A DNA stretch of 64,000 nt from Symsagittifera roscoffensis. Its lineage: Eukaryota > Xenacoelomorpha > Acoela > Convolutidae. The stretch is from the NCBI RefSeq assembly GCF_963678635.1, contig NC_087071.1, positions 38,279,858 to 38,343,857 on the forward strand, given 5' to 3'. Under the pieces are notes generated by a model. The model did not search any database and was not told the DNA's origin. It worked only from the letters and a program-made list of their open reading frames with translations. The position numbers and the translations under genes were made by a program. Shown one piece after another: positions 35,958-49,600 of the stretch; position 1 is the first letter of the stretch; every line of letters begins with the position of its first letter.

Positions 35958-37770
35958 CAGGGGCAGATTTAGGTGGGAGGGCGGACGCCCCTGCCCTCAG
36001 GGATTCGACCCCCTCCCGACCCAAAGGGTGCCTCTATGAGAAATCCATATTTGGCGCCAGTATATACCAACTTTAATGGGGGAGCGCGCGCTGGAAAAAT
36101 GCAATTTTTTTTCTGGTCAAAGTTTTCCAAAAGCGCCTAATAATGCCTTTTTAATGCTTTGTGAGAGCCCGGAAATTCAACCTGATCGACCTAAAAAAAG
36201 GACGCTCCTGCCCTCAGGGATTCGACCCCCTCCCGACTCAAAGTGTGCCCCCTATGAGAAATCCATATTTGGTCATGGACCCTAAAAATTTTCTAGAGGC
36301 GCCTTTGGCGCCAGTATATACTAATTTTGATGGGGGAGCGCGCGCTGGAAAAACGCAATTTTTTGGTCAAAGTTTTCCAAAAAGCGCCTAAAAATGCCTT
36401 TTTAGTACTTTGGGAGAGCCCGGAAATTCAATCTGGTCGACTTTAAAAAAAAGGACGCCCCTGCCCTCAATGATTTGACCCCCTCCCGGCCCAAAGGGTG
36501 CCCCCTATGAGAAATCCATATTTGGTGATGGACCCTAAAAATTTTCTAGAGGCGCCTTTGGCGCCAATTTATACTAATTTTGAAGGTGGAGCGCGCGCCG
36601 GAAAAGCGCAATTTTTTGGTCAAACTTTTCCAAAAAGCGCCTAAAAATGCCTTTTTAATGCTTTGGGAGAGTCCGGAAATTCAATCTGATCGTCATTAAA
36701 AAAGGATGCCCCTGCCCTCAGGGATTCGACCCCCTCCCGACCCAAAGGGCGCCCCCTATGAGAAATCCATATTTGGTCATGGACCCTAAAATTTTTCTAA
36801 AGACGCCTTTGGCGCCAGCATATACCAATTTTGATGGGGGAGCGCGCGCTGGAAAAACGCAATTTTTTGGTCAAAGTTTTCCAAAAAATGCCTAAAAAGC
36901 CTTTTTAATGCTTTGGGAGAGCCCGGAAATTCAATCTGATCGACCTAAAAAAAAGGACGCCCCAGCCCTCAGGGATTCGACCCCCTCTTGACCCAAAGGG
37001 TTCCTCCTATGAGAAATCCATATTTGGTCATGGACCCTAAAATTTTTCTAAAGGCGCCTTTGGCGCCAATTTATACTAATTTTGAAGGTGGAGCGCGCGC
37101 CGGAAAAGCGCAATTTTTTGGTCAAAATTATCCAAAAAGCGCCTAAAATGCCTTTTTAATGCTTTGGGAGAGTCCGGAAACTCAATCTGATCGACATAAA
37201 AAAGGACGCCCCAGCCCTCAGGGATTCGACCCCCTCCCGACCCAAAGGGCGCCCCCTATGAGAAATCCATATTTGGTCATGGACCCTAAAATTTTTCTAA
37301 AGGCGCCTTTGGCGCCAATTTATACTAATTTTGAAGGTGGAGCGCGCGCCGGAAAAGCGCAATTTTTTGGTCAAAATTATCCAAAAAGCGCCTAAAATGC
37401 CTTTTTAATGCTTTGGGAGAGTCCGGAAACTCAATCTGATCGACATAAAAAAAGGACGCCCCTGCCCTCAGGGATTCGACCCCCTCCCGACCCAAAGGGT
37501 GCCCCCTATGAGAAATCCATATTTGGTCATGGACCCTAAAATTTTTCTAAAGGCGCCTTTGGCGCCAATTTATACTAATTTTGAAGGTGGAGCGCGCGCC
37601 GGAAAAGCGCAATTTTATGGTCAAAATTTTCCAAAAAGCGCCTAAAAATGCTTTTTTAATGCTCTGGGAGAGCCCGGAAATTCAATCTGGTCGACCTAAA
37701 AAAAAATCGACAAAATTTCGAAATGTTTTGAAAATCCGCCCCCCCTCGAGAAAATTTTAAATCCACCCCT
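35958..37770 (+). repeat. hAT-type miniature element expanded into a ~250-bp tandem array
   Basis: Left end CAGGGGCAGATTTAGG at 35,958; right end ...TTAAATCCACCCCT near 37,770. These match the termini of the single-unit element at 10,270-10,668, in opposite orientation. In between, GGATTCGACCCCCTCCCGAC recurs at 36,001, 36,218, 36,471 (variant), 36,722, 36,973, 37,222 and 37,472. The spacings are 217, 253, 251, 251, 249 and 250. Each unit has the palindromic AGGCGCCTTTGGCGCC. Possible decayed target duplication AAACAAAG / AAATATAG (6 of 8). Short open frames across the units are by-products of the repeat. Confidence 0.85.
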
Positions 37771-37779
37771 AAAATATAG

Positions 37780-38290
37780 GGAATCTTATTTTCAATTTCG
37801 GTTTCGATGGGATTCTGCAATATCCTTATCATACCGATAACAGCAGACAATTAATCGAAGAACTGACGAAAGTTTCGACCGTCTGAAAGTGGCAAGAAAA
37901 CGTTTGTTCTGAGTAAAAGTAGTACAATGAGTACCAGACGGGTTGAAAAACTTGAAACAGGTCTAGAGCATCTGTCAAAAAAAAGTTGGTCCGAGGAGTC
38001 AGATGCTTTGTCGGTATTCCGGAATTTATCTGCGGAGTTTCTCTCTCTATGTATAATAGTGTGTGAATATTGTGTTACTTAAGGTTTTTGCAACGCCCTT
38101 TTATCAGCCATTACCTGAGTTTTGCACACTTCCTGCTCAGTTCATTTCCGTGAGTGTCTGGAATGACGAACAACATTGAGTGAACAACTTCTGCTTTCGA
38201 ATCTTTAGCAGCTGCTGACATATATATGTTCCAAGCTAAAACAAGCAAGACTTATGGTATCAATGCAAATTTTGAATGTTCCAAAATTTA
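37780..38290. other. Unrecognised spacer
   Basis: No gene or clear repeat seen. Moderately AT-rich. Confidence 0.3.
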
Positions 38291-38299
38291 TATCAGAAG

Positions 38300-41040
38300 C
38301 TGGTTTTTGAGTTTAAGTCCGGGGTGGCTTTCTCATAGAGTAATTTCGAATAAGTAATCTTATTTTCGGCCGGATAGGTTCGTGCAACTTCTTAGTCTAA
38401 TACCAATCCTAATCTTACTCGTATATATCCTTGTCTCAATAGATCTTGTGTATATTGGTTTTATTGCGAGGCTTCGAGAACTGTTCTCAGGAAGAGCAAC
38501 TGTTTGCTAGGTTAAATTTATTCTGATCTGGCTGAAACTATAAATAGTTTCAGCTTTATAAAATTATTCTAGGTTTTACTAATGGATCATTATTGGTTAG
38601 TTTTAAGTATTTTCCAGATATAGTTGTCAAGAATATCTTATGATATAATAAATACTTGGTTTGAACTGGTTCCACCCACTGGGGTTTAGAAAGTAAAAAA
38701 GTTATAAGTTTGTTCTTGTGATCGATGGATGGAGAAATTTCTTTATTTCTTCTTTGAGTAGATTCTTTTAAAGTAGAGAAAGAGTGAAGAGAGAAGAGAA
38801 AAAGTTGCTCGTGTTGTGGAGTAGTTGTCTTCATAGAGAAAGAAGGAGTGCAGTTGCTCATTTTGAAGAAGTAGGTTTCGCGTATCGTGATTGAGTTGAG
38901 GGATTGAGTCAAGGTTTGCAGAATAATAACCTGTGAGGGTTTTGACTACGGCAACAAATCATTAAATTTTCCATTCCAGAATCGGAATTTCGTCGAGTAT
39001 CCATTTGATCTGAGAAATATTTTACATTATGTATTTATATCTGCACCTTATAAAACAGTTTTAACTTTGATTGTTGTTGATTGTTTTCGCGAAAGCGTTT
39101 TTATTAGTTTCGGTTATTTTAAAGAGTTGCTCAACCTAGAACTTCTTTTGTCAAAAATGGAGTGTGTCAAAAGCGTGGTTTAATGCGGCGGATGAGGCCG
39201 GCTATAGAGCATGCTCAGGAAATCCTATACTGGTGGGTTAGGTCAGTTGGAGGAGTATACCTTTACCGTCTATTTGAGCAGAGTCTCTTTTCGTGTTTAA
39301 AATTTTGTTTCTTTTTCATCGATGTTCTTCTCTTTTGTTCTTTGGTTGTGACTTTTTTGAAAAACGGATTGTTCTGATTTAAGTAATTCTTTAAGTGTTT
39401 TTATGTTTCAAGTGGTCTTTATAAAGTTTTAAAACGGAGTTCAAAAGCAATATTTATCTAGTTTTAATCTGGGTTTAATCTGTTTTAGGTACCGTGAGAC
39501 TTTCTCATACATGCGGTTGGTTTTGTGATATAAGTAAGCCACATTGGTTAGTTTAAGCTTAATAAAGTTTCGTTCCAGCCGCGTTAAGGGAAACATTGAA
39601 AACGCGTGAAGGTAAGTTAAAGTTTTTACCAGTTAGTTTGTCCAACTAAGAAAGCCGTTCTAAAGCAATTTTACAGAGGCGAGTTATTTGTTTTTTTTTT
39701 GTGTGGAAAGAGTGCGTGACTTATCGGCAAGTGAAACAATAAAATTGAATTTCATAAAATTGAGCACACTTAAAAAAGTTGGTGCAATTATTTTTTACTC
39801 ATTATTAATTTACTAAATTGCATAGATAATTTACAAAATTATTATGATTTCAATGCTACTTATGAATTTCATTTCACTTATAAAAATTATTGCATTGTGT
39901 TCAAATATGAAAATGAAAATTTTTTCGAAATTTTTAATTTTTATTTCTGTTTTTGTGTTATAATTTTACAGAAGTGAAATCTGCAAAATTTGGTGAAACA
40001 CGTGTAAAAATTGCGAGCAATACCTTGACTTTTAATTAGTAAACTTTGTAGATTCATAATTATTGAGGATCGATTTCCAAAAAAACTTCCATTTAGTTTT
40101 GATTGTGTCTGAGTTTATTAAAAGCTTAGCTAGCATTCGGATTACAATTTCAGTACGTAAAAGTGGCCAAAGAAGTTCACATGCGGTGTTGATGTAAACT
40201 ACTTCGGAGGTTGCGGAAAACTCGTGGATACAGCTCTGGCTTAAATTAAATAATTTGTAGTCGAACTCAAAATAGTGGATGTTTTTATTGGGGCATTTTC
40301 AACTGGTTGGATATATTCATGTAGGGTAAAAGTGGGAAGCTATTGCTGAGGGGGCAAAAGATATACATTTCTTCAACGGGATCATAGTTACGAAGGATGC
40401 CGTGAAGGTTAGTAGTTTTGATGCAATAGGTAAGGTTAAGAAACAGTGATGATGTGTATTTAGAGTTTAAAAACATGAAGAGGTGGTGGGGGTTGCGAGA
40501 TATCGAACCGTGAAAAAAGTGTATTTTGATAAATCTATAATAAAAATGGGTAAGTTTACTTTTGAGCGTAAATTCATGATACAGATTATTATCTCGTTCT
40601 TTTTAAGTTATGAAATCGAATCTTAATGCAATGTGGTCAAACTTACTAAAATACGGTTCATAAGCTTTTGTGTTAATTAGTGCATGGTCGATTACATGAT
40701 TAACTTTTTTTCGTTAGTGCTGTCGAGGTGAAATATGTATTCGGTTTTCATGGAAATGTTTTCTGTCAATTGTGAATTCACTGTAGGGTCAGTATCAAAC
40801 GGCGAGTCTTCCGTGTATCGGATGATTGTGTGATCGTAGTGACTTATGAAAATTTGGCTTGATTTTCGCGCAATGAAATGAGTGTATGTGTCAATCCTAC
40901 ATGAGTACATTGATTCAGTGTAGTGCCTTGTAACACTTGCTTTGGTCTGGTTCCATTTTGTTGAAATATTCGGTAAAGTTTTCAAAAATAGAACTTTTGA
41001 GCTTTTCAAATTTATTTTGAACAATTTTTGCAACACGCAC
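38300..41040 (-). mobile_element. Inverted second copy of the 3' end of the left LTR element (fossil)
   Basis: On the - strand the order is the same as at 21.6-24.3 kb: the unknown reading region (blocks YDHTIIR, NSQLTENISMKTEYIF, LTYCIKTTNL near 40,300-41,030), then non-coding sequence, then the LTR-like end with GCATGCTC/CCTAACCCACCAG-like and GACTAAGAAGTTGC blocks and a 10-bp hairpin at 38,531-38,554. It is strongly diverged and broken several times, so it derives from an independent, old insertion of a related element. gag, pol and env are absent. Confidence 0.65.
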
Positions 41041-41049
41041 TTTTAAGAA

Positions 41050-43020
41050 CAATTTGCTATATTTTTTGTGTAATAATGTTTTAATCGAGCTAAAAAACTA
41101 GCGAGCCTGTTTTCAGTTTGAAATTAATTTTGAGCAGGATTATTTAAACACACACGCTATAGCTGGAATCTGCGCTTTAAATCGTTCAGTGTTGGCATAT
41201 TCGACCCATTCAAACCTTAAAAGAAAAAGGCATCGATACGTTTCAGATGGGTATGGAAACAATCCAACAGAATTTATAAAACGGAAACAATTTATATAAA
41301 CAAATAAATACACAAACAAATCAATACACAGCAAAACAAGAAAAAAATCAGCCCATTGAAGGTAGCTTAAAAATTCAACTACAGTATGCAAAAAAAAGTT
41401 TTTCTACGTTCGTTTGTTCATTATTCTGATGAATAACTTGTAAAACAGTTTTTACAAATTTAAAAAAAATGATGGTCCAAATTAGGCAACCCTCGTTGAG
41501 TTATGATCTCATCTAATGCTTAGTTCGGATTAACTATCTACATTGCTGCGTGTGAGCACTCAATCCTGATAGGCTGCAGTTTATAATTTAGAAAAAAATT
41601 TACTTTCACTTTTACATTACTATGAGGACGTGATGCTAAAAAATGTAAATGATATCTCACCAATAAAAATTAAAGAAATAAAGTTCATTGAAGACAGAAT
41701 TTCAAATATCACCATCACGGAATAAATAATTGGTCTAAATGTTAGAACAACAAAATATGAAACCATTAAGAGCTATTCTAATCAGATTTTGAAGATCCAG
41801 AAATACTACTATTGGTTTCTTTTAGTTGAACTGACTTCATGTTTTAACCTTTTACCTACAAGGCCTTAAAAGTGCTGAATATCAAAAAAATTTTAATATG
41901 TACAATATTTGCTATTTTCGGTAGCTTTGTTCTTCCTAGCTTCTGCTAGCTTAGCATGTTCTTAGCAAAAACTCCAAATGGAGACTGCTGAAGTCCGTTT
42001 CCCATACTTTGCGATAAACATCGAAAATGCATATGCAGCGCAGAAAACTCAAAAACTGTTATGTCCTCTAACAAATAATCTTTGAAAACTTTTTAAGCGG
42101 TTGAACAAGAAAGTTAGTTCGAAAAAAAATTTGTGAAAATATTCGGAAGTATTTTTATGCCATTATTCTAAACATAATTTTGCATAGCAGAAACAGCAAA
42201 AAAACGAAACTTCAGTTGTTTGTACCGAATACATAATTCTAATTTAACTTAGGCTTTCTCAGATCTAATTTCAGATCTCAAACTTTATTTTTCAAGGTTA
42301 TATTAGATCTAAAAATTTCTATTTTAGATCCAATTTTTGTAAAGGAAAAAAAGTTTTAAAGTCTTATCAAACATCTGATAAAACGAAAATCAGATCTGAG
42401 AATCAATTTATGTCGAAAATTCAAAATTTCAGATTTTTTTTAGAAAAATTGCCAAGTACGGGTCGATTGTTTTGCAGAGTTAACTCAGACTTACCGCAAA
42501 AGCTAAACTCTTTAGGGCAAAATCTAATCTCCTTCAAATCAAATTTCAAATACATTCAGTTTGAAACTAAACAACCTCCCCCCTCCCCCCGTTCCCCCTT
42601 AGTGAACTACAGTAAAGAGTTGATGATTTGATTAAAAGCTAGTTGGTGGTTTCTATGCTGTTTTGCCACGATTATGAATCTTTGAAACTACCGTTTATTC
42701 AATGGAAATCTCATTTTTAATTCTATGTTGAATGAAATTCAAGTTAGTATTGAGTTGAAGTAATGAACTACTTATTTTGCTAAACTGAACATAACGTTTT
42801 GGAGATAATATCCAAGATATACTGGCTTTTTCATAATTACACTCTGGTTGTGGAGGTGGTTCACTACAACCTGAAGACATGCTACCCGCTCGGCCCCGAG
42901 GCTCAAAATTAAAAAGTGTGAGGATATTGTGAAGTTTGTCTAATTTGAAACTAAAATAAACTTTGTTGCCTTAAAAACTATTAAACAATTTTTTTAGCAC
43001 CTCAAGAACCCAAAACCGAA
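41050..43020. other. Unrecognised AT-rich spacer
   Basis: No gene recognised. A short inverted repeat, TCTCAGATCT near 42,257 and AGATCTGAGA near 42,392, could pair across ~130 bp that also hold several AGATCT motifs. A - strand open stretch at 42,695-42,880 is Pro/Ser-containing but unassigned. Confidence 0.3.
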
Positions 43021-43024
43021 CTAA

Positions 43025-43249
43025 ATGATGGAGCATTTTTCACAGATCGATTCAAATTTGCTGGAATATCTAAGTAGTTTTGGAAGTTATTATAATTTAA
43101 ATTTTGCCCCTCAGGTTTGTGTTTCTGAACCAGATGAAGGAATTCAGCTGCATACCATAGTTGATATGAAAGATGCTGATCAAATATTTAAAAAAACCTG
43201 TCATGGCGAAGAACTCAAAAAAAAATTTCATGGTCAAACAGTGGGTTGA
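43025..43249 (+). CDS. Short unassigned open frame, possibly an exon
   Basis: 74 residues with reasonable amino-acid balance (VCVSEPDEGIQLHTIVDMKD). A pyrimidine run ending TTTTTTTAG lies about 30 bases upstream and could be a 3' splice site. No family recognised and no neighbouring exon identified, so this may be chance or a relic. Confidence 0.2.
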   Translation: MMEHFSQIDSNLLEYLSSFGSYYNLNFAPQVCVSEPDEGIQLHTIVDMKDADQIFKKTCHGEELKKKFHGQTVG

Positions 43250-44019
43250 ACTCTCAGTGACCATTTTGAACTTCTTTTTGACATAAACTGTAACTTAGAA
43301 AATCAAAACGATGATTCAAAGTATTTGGATTTCATTTTTGCGGTATTGTTGAATATGGCATTCTTAAATGTCTAATTATTGTTGCTTAAATGTTCGTGTA
43401 ACTTAAACGAGCGATTAAAACAAAATTAAAAACAATTATCCAAAGGTTTACATAAAAAGCTAGATTCTGTCTGAACAAATTTCCATAAAAAAACGAAAAA
43501 CAACGAGAAAAGACTTTCATCTTCGAACTGATGGCAAAACTAAACAATTGATTAGGAAACAAACTTAAGCTTCCTGTAAAAAACGGGTAGATGACCATTT
43601 AATGAGAATAGCATTAATTTCAAAAAGTGCTGAGAAAACGGTGATTAAACGCTTAAGGGAAAGCATACGCAATTTTGATACTAGAATGATCGAGAACAAA
43701 TAAAAAGAATGGATCATTCTTGAAAAGCTACTAATCTTTTCTGCGAAAAAAAAGCAAAAAAGTTTTATTTTGATCGAAATGTTTTCAATGACTTTTTTGC
43801 GGTAATTGAAACAAAAAAAACAACAAATATTAATCAAAAGGTCACTTTTTGATTCCAACGACAAACAATTCATGCTGCATGATTTTGATAGATGCAAAGT
43901 CCTGAGGGAATTTAAAAATTTGATCTTTGATTCACTCTTTTTCGTAAGCATGCAATATTTCCTATCACAGATTTTAGTAGAGAATCAATTGACTAAATAA
44001 ATGTTTTTTTTTGTTTTTT

Positions 44020-44330
44020 TTTAATCTGAAGAAAGCATTCGATATCATTGATCGAAACATTTTACCTAGAATTTTGTCTGAGCACGTCTCCTAGGGAAAG
44101 TTCGAAATGTAGTGTGTAGTTATCTCACAGAACAACAACAGTTTGTATATTTAGGCAAATCTATGCGCTGGATCGTTCTTGTTTTTTTTTCTAGAGAGTA
44201 ATGATACGCCGTCAGCCAGCAGCCTTCATCTTATTTTGTTTGCAGATGATAAATCAATTATTGATGCACACAACTTGCTTGTAAGAGAAAATTCAATCAA
44301 AACTGAAGAATATATGTGGTTTTTATGTCA
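44020..44330 (+). pseudogene. LINE (non-LTR) reverse transcriptase fragment
   Basis: LKKAFDIIDRNILPRILSEH at about 44,030-44,085 matches the D-SKAFDxxxHxxLL block of LINE RTs. HLILFADDKSIIDAHNLL at about 44,225-44,275 matches the catalytic FADD block. The distance between the blocks is shorter than in an intact RT, and the frame changes between them with stops, so this is a small decayed piece. Jockey/CR1-like by pattern only. Confidence 0.65.
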
Positions 44331-45400
44331 ATAGCATGCTGTTATTTAACCTATCGAAACGCACAGTGATGAACTTTAGTCAATGGGCAATTATGATAAT
44401 TTTTAATTTAAAAAATGGGCGTTGGCCGAAGTTTCTGATTTCATATATTAGCAATACAGGTCGAAAACCGGTTAAAAATTGAAAAACAGGTTGATAACGT
44501 TTGAGATAATTTAGTTAAACTTACTGAATCGTTATTTAGGAGTAGAAGTTTTTTCTCAAATTGTGTTCTCAGTGAAGTTGTCAGCTGAACAAAAATTTTT
44601 TTTTAATTGCACTTAACTCGAACTCAAAAAACTTCTGTGATGCAAAAGCGTATTTTCAAACTCTCTTAGCAAAAGCGTGATGCAAAAGCGCTTCATATAT
44701 CTTGCATGCATGTGACATAGTAAGTGTTTTCGATTTATACATCAGATAAACTTTTTCTGAAAATTTAAACAACTTGGAGAAAGAATCCCACCTAACACTT
44801 TTTAATTTAGATCCAGTGAAAATGCTACATTATTTCAGATTGACTGATAATTTGGATTTAGTAACTTGAGAACATGAATTGGATTCACATAAAATAAACT
44901 TTTGATTTGGATTCACTGAGAATTTGATTCACTAATTTGAGAACATGATTTCAACTAATGCAGCGGCCACTAAACATTTCCTCTAATGGCTATAAAGTTT
45001 AATACCATCAAAAACAGGTAACTGAGCATCAACTACAGCAACACTTCAAAAGCAATTTTAACAGTTTTTGTGTGCGGTTGCATTTGAATGCTTTTAATCC
45101 TCAATTAATAAATTGAATTAAAGTTAATTCTTGAGAAATTTATTTTTTGTTTCTCTAAAGTCGACTTGAGGATATGATACGGTTGATATTTTTTGCCCTT
45201 GCAATTGCAGTGTTATTGTCTTTGACAACAATTTGTTCTTGTTTTAACATTATCATCATCATCATTTCTCGCGTACTATCTGCAAAGCAGCATTTTCGAG
45301 ACTTTTTGCTAAAGAAAATTACACAAGTTTTTTCTAGGTTACTAGACCACAGACAAAACTCATGTAACATTCGTCTACTGCAGTCACACATGAGGCTTAA
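44330..45400. other. Unrecognised AT-rich spacer
   Basis: No gene recognised. Short direct repeats such as TGCAAAAGCG near 44,641-44,690 and TTGGATTCAC-like pieces near 44,880-44,930. Near 45,400 the base composition and hexamer content change to those of the right-hand LTR element. Confidence 0.3.
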
Positions 45401-46646
45401 GAAAAATAGGCCCTATAACCACTGGCTCAAGGGTCAGGGACACCATCTCTTGTGTTTTTCTACCTCAAGAACGGTCGGAGCCAGTTCGGTTCATTTGTGA
45501 CATGAGACTACGACCCGTTACAGCTTAAAGGCTACTACTAAAATATCCCCCCACTCTAGAATTAGAAACGTCCCCATACTTAGGTCTCTAGATACCCAAA
45601 ATACATGAACGCCGTTAAAAACCGGGTTGGAACAGTCCGTTAAGTTACTTTTTATTAGACAGTGGAACTTTGATCCATTTCAGATGGATCAACCTAAAAC
45701 TCGCCTTACCTCAACATAACAATTATAAAACACACTCTAGAAATTTAAATTAGGTACTCACATCGTAGCACGCTCAAGAAAGGGAAGTACTTCAGTCGGT
45801 AATCAACTCGAGAATTAAATAATGTAACTAAATGAGTTTTAATGTTTATCAGTTTCAATGACAAGGACAAGTTTTAACTCTAGGATATAGTTTCTCGTGA
45901 ACCATTGGGACACTCAAGCTGTCCACCTTTCCACCGAAGGTTCACTCTAGTCCAGTTCAAATAATAATCCAATCGAGTAATGACAATCCAGTTCTCGGGA
46001 ATACGCTTGTCTCTGTTTCAGATGGGACAGCTCTACTCTTGTTCTATTGTGACAGAAATTGCGAATAGCAATTTCCCACCGTTTTATTTAGCAACTTTCC
46101 CGCGATTGTTACTCGATTGTTCTGACTTCTCTTTTCTGATTTTCAGTTATCGCGAGAAAATCGTGCATGACAGGTTCCATTCGAAATTTTGAAAAATCAA
46201 ACTTCACTCCAAAATCAAGTGTTTTTTGCTTCTCTCAAGGTCAAACTTCCGAATATGACCGACTGGCACATACTCCCCGGACTCGAGATCGATGTCCTCA
46301 TCGCGTGCTGTCTTCTGCCATTGAGTCCCAGAAAACCGAGTGTTACTCAAGATACAGTGCCAGTGGTCATTTACAGAAGTTTGCAGCAGACTTAAGCTTA
46401 TCTACACCCCAAAATTCACAGCCATGTAAAATTTTCACACTATCGCTAAACAGCAATCTGCACACACCTGCACCCTTGAATTCTTGCTTTCCAAGCCAAT
46501 CATTTAAAATTTCTTTTGTCCTATTCAATCAGGAAATTGTCATGCAGCATTTTGATTTATATAATAAATATAGTATATTAATAACAATATTTGCTTTGTT
46601 AAAACTTCTTTTTCGTGAATCCAAGTTTCACCCGGATCCACGCTCA
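45400..46646 (-). repeat. Probable 3' LTR of the giant element
   Basis: Non-coding sequence following the polypurine tract on the - strand, with a plausible start at TGAGCGTGGATCC (46,646 downward). The left border is placed where the element-specific hexamer CTCAAG (45,427, 45,463 and several more to 46,340) gives way to AT-rich DNA. With the other LTR outside the window neither border nor target duplication can be verified. Confidence 0.45.
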
Positions 46647-46648
46647 AG

Positions 46649-46664
46649 CCCCCCTTTCCCTCTC
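46649..46664 (-). promoter_or_regulatory. Polypurine tract of the giant element
   Basis: On the - strand GAGAGGGAAAGGGGGG lies six bases beyond the end of the last gene and directly before the putative LTR start. In LTR elements this RNase H-resistant RNA primes plus-strand DNA. Confidence 0.65.
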
Positions 46665-46669
46665 AAGAC

Positions 46670-49600
46670 TCAAGATCCACTCTTCGCCTTGGAGGTACTG
46701 CACCCTGAAGTACTAGATACGGCAATTTGTCTCAACAGTTCCTCTTCATCATCGGAGCTAATCACAATCTCCTCCCAAGCCTTCAGCTGCTCGTAGGATC
46801 GCATCCATTCTCTTTGCTCTTGCAACCTCTTTGCTTGGTTGGGTAGTGCCTTCACCCTAGATTCCCGGTTCAAACAAAAGGAGTTGTGCAGGCTCAAGCT
46901 CACGTTCTTCGCCAGGTCCTCCTCTAGTATCGATTCCCTCGCCTTGGTATTGTCTCTAGACATCTTACCCACTCTCTTCCATCCTGTCGTGATTGCATTA
47001 CGATGGGTTAACAGGGGTCTCTTGAAAGCTTCCGGCCCAATCTCGGCCTGGAACTGTCGATACTCCTTTTGATGTTTTCTCATGTGATCTTTCGTTGTCA
47101 TGTACAACCAGGACGTCAGCGTCGCCCGAAACCATGGGAAATACCTCAAACGGCTCCAGACATGTCTGACTTCCGTTGGTATGGCGAATACCTTGCACGC
47201 AGTCTCAAACAACTCGAGTCTCCTACTGTAGTCTATCGCGTATATTGACTCTGCCGTTGGCGTCCCCGCTTCCCGATACTTCGTTATATTCTCTTCTATC
47301 CATCTCAGAGCCAAGATCGTACTCACTACCAAGATCGTCACCTTCTGTCGGTGATCCGGTAGTCCGATCGACCGGATTTCTTCCATATCCCACACCAGGC
47401 AAAGGTTCTTGTGATCTGGATACCACACCGTTTGCGCTAAACAGTGGCATGGGCATTCTCCATGGGTGATTTCAATGCTCCTGAGGTTACGCTCCCCCGA
47501 GGCTTCCAAGAGAGGCTCAAGCTCCATCATTTTCTCATGCATCGTGTGGTTATCTTCCAGGTTTGGAGCACTTCCCACAGGTTTTCCGATCACGTTTTGT
47601 CTCTCGTGATCGCTTGTGTTCTCTCTCTCCAACTTCAAAAGTTCTTCTCCCCAGATTTCACTCAAGTCATCTCTCAATTCTTTTGGTACTGTCCCTCTGA
47701 TTTTTCTCAACAACTTGTGCGAGTGATGCGATATCCGAGCCAACCTCACGCACTTGGGCACTGAGAAGGCCTTGTCCACCAGTACTCTCTGGCTGGATGC
47801 TTCCACCATCACCATGTGCAGTGGGTAGTGACTTCCGCACAAGTTGGCCATCATTGACCCTATCAGCGATTTCGCGTTCAATGGCAAGCCATAAGCTTCG
47901 CTCATGGGAAATCCCATTTCCGCCTCGAGACCAACCTTCCAGCTCCGGATGTGTTTTTGAGTCACCTGCAACACCCCGGGCCATGATTCTACGCTCAACG
48001 CCGTCACTAAATGATGTTCAGATTCTAGTCTTTCCAGTGACTGCAGACTACACATTCTCGAGAAGAATCCGAGAGCTGTCCCTATATTCACCGTGGTTCT
48101 CGCGTAACACTCCGCTACTATTTGCACTTCACTTTTCCCCCTTTCTGTTATGTCTTCGAACCAAGTGACCAGGTCTTCTTTTTGAAATGACAGTATTCTA
48201 ACGCATGACCGTCCATCGCAGGTGTGCTCTCCGTTTCCACACGTCGAATCCAGACAGCTACCCGACTCCAATTTCTTTGCTGACCCGGGATTACTAGTCT
48301 TTTCGCCTGGCTCTTGCATCTGAGGTGAAATTAGCTTATGCAGCACACTCAACTTTGCCAGATCTTCATCTTCCGTTGGTGCTAACCTCACTCGCTCGGT
48401 GGTTTCTTCGATCAGACTCGCGTGGGGATGTGGACACCAGGAGGGTCTTAATAGCTTCCATACCACTCCCAGGTTCGTGGTTAACAAGCCATTTCCATCG
48501 CCCATGTTCACTTCAACTCTCTTGTTTGAATGCGGTATGCTCACCACCTCTGGTGTTTTCTCAAGAATCAGGCCCAGGCTCGGCCCCTCTTTTTCCACCG
48601 CGTCTATTTCCATCATTCTTTCTGTCCAAAACTTCAGTAGCTCCGCTACCTCATGGTTCCTGTGGGCGCCTCCAGCTTCCGAGTCTAAGAAGGGGTTGTA
48701 GGCCATTCCCATCACTCCAGACACATATTGGTATTCCCCCTTCTCGCTGATTCTCGAGTACTGCTCTGACGAGGCCAGGTTACGGTGAACATCATGTTCT
48801 TCTTCGAACTTCTTATTATAAAACCTCCGTACCTCGTCTAGCTTCCTATGGTTCTCTAGGGATAGTCTGGAACCCTCTTCCTTTTCTATTCCTGTGCTCT
48901 GATACACGTTCAAGATGACCGTTGAGACTCTTTTTTCCATGGTTTTGCTTACGCTTGCTCTCTGTTGGCATGCCAGGATGGTGCTATCAGACATCATCGA
49001 CATTATCCATCTCAAGAAACACGTGGCATCCTTTCTTCTGGCCAGGCTCAAGCCTGAGTTGTCCCTGGCTACGTGTTGCATCAGTGCCTGATACACATCT
49101 AGCTTCTTGCTTCCCAACTTCAGCCTGTCATACGAGGTCAGTGTTTCCAACTCTATCCCCACCAGACTCCAGGTGAACATTAATTGTCCTGCTGTTCTAA
49201 CGAAGGGATTCGCCATTAATGGTGGTGCTGATGAGGGTGTCCTCATTGCTTCTTCAAAATGATCCTTCAACAAACTCTGCCAAGACCTCTTCAGATGATT
49301 TGCCATTTCTATTCTATTAACCTCGGCCTTTTGCTGGGTGGCCCTATTACGTCGCTTGCGAGCTACTCCACTGTCCAACTTCTTCCAGCAGTCCTCCATT
49401 TCTTTCAATGTTTCAAGGGCCACCCACCACGTCCGGGAGGTGTTCCTCGTCTTGTTCCTTTCCAATGGATCACTTGTCACTCGCTTGCCCGTGGCCTGGT
49501 GTGCCTTCGAGATCCATTCTTTGCCGACATCTACTTCCCATGTCTGTCCGTTCGTTGAACCTCTCTTCACGTTTATCTTCTGAGGCTTGAAGTCTTCCTC

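Noticed and set aside
36076-37395. Open frames within the 250-bp tandem array
   Set aside because: By-products of the repeat unit; they start and stop at arbitrary places in the unit.
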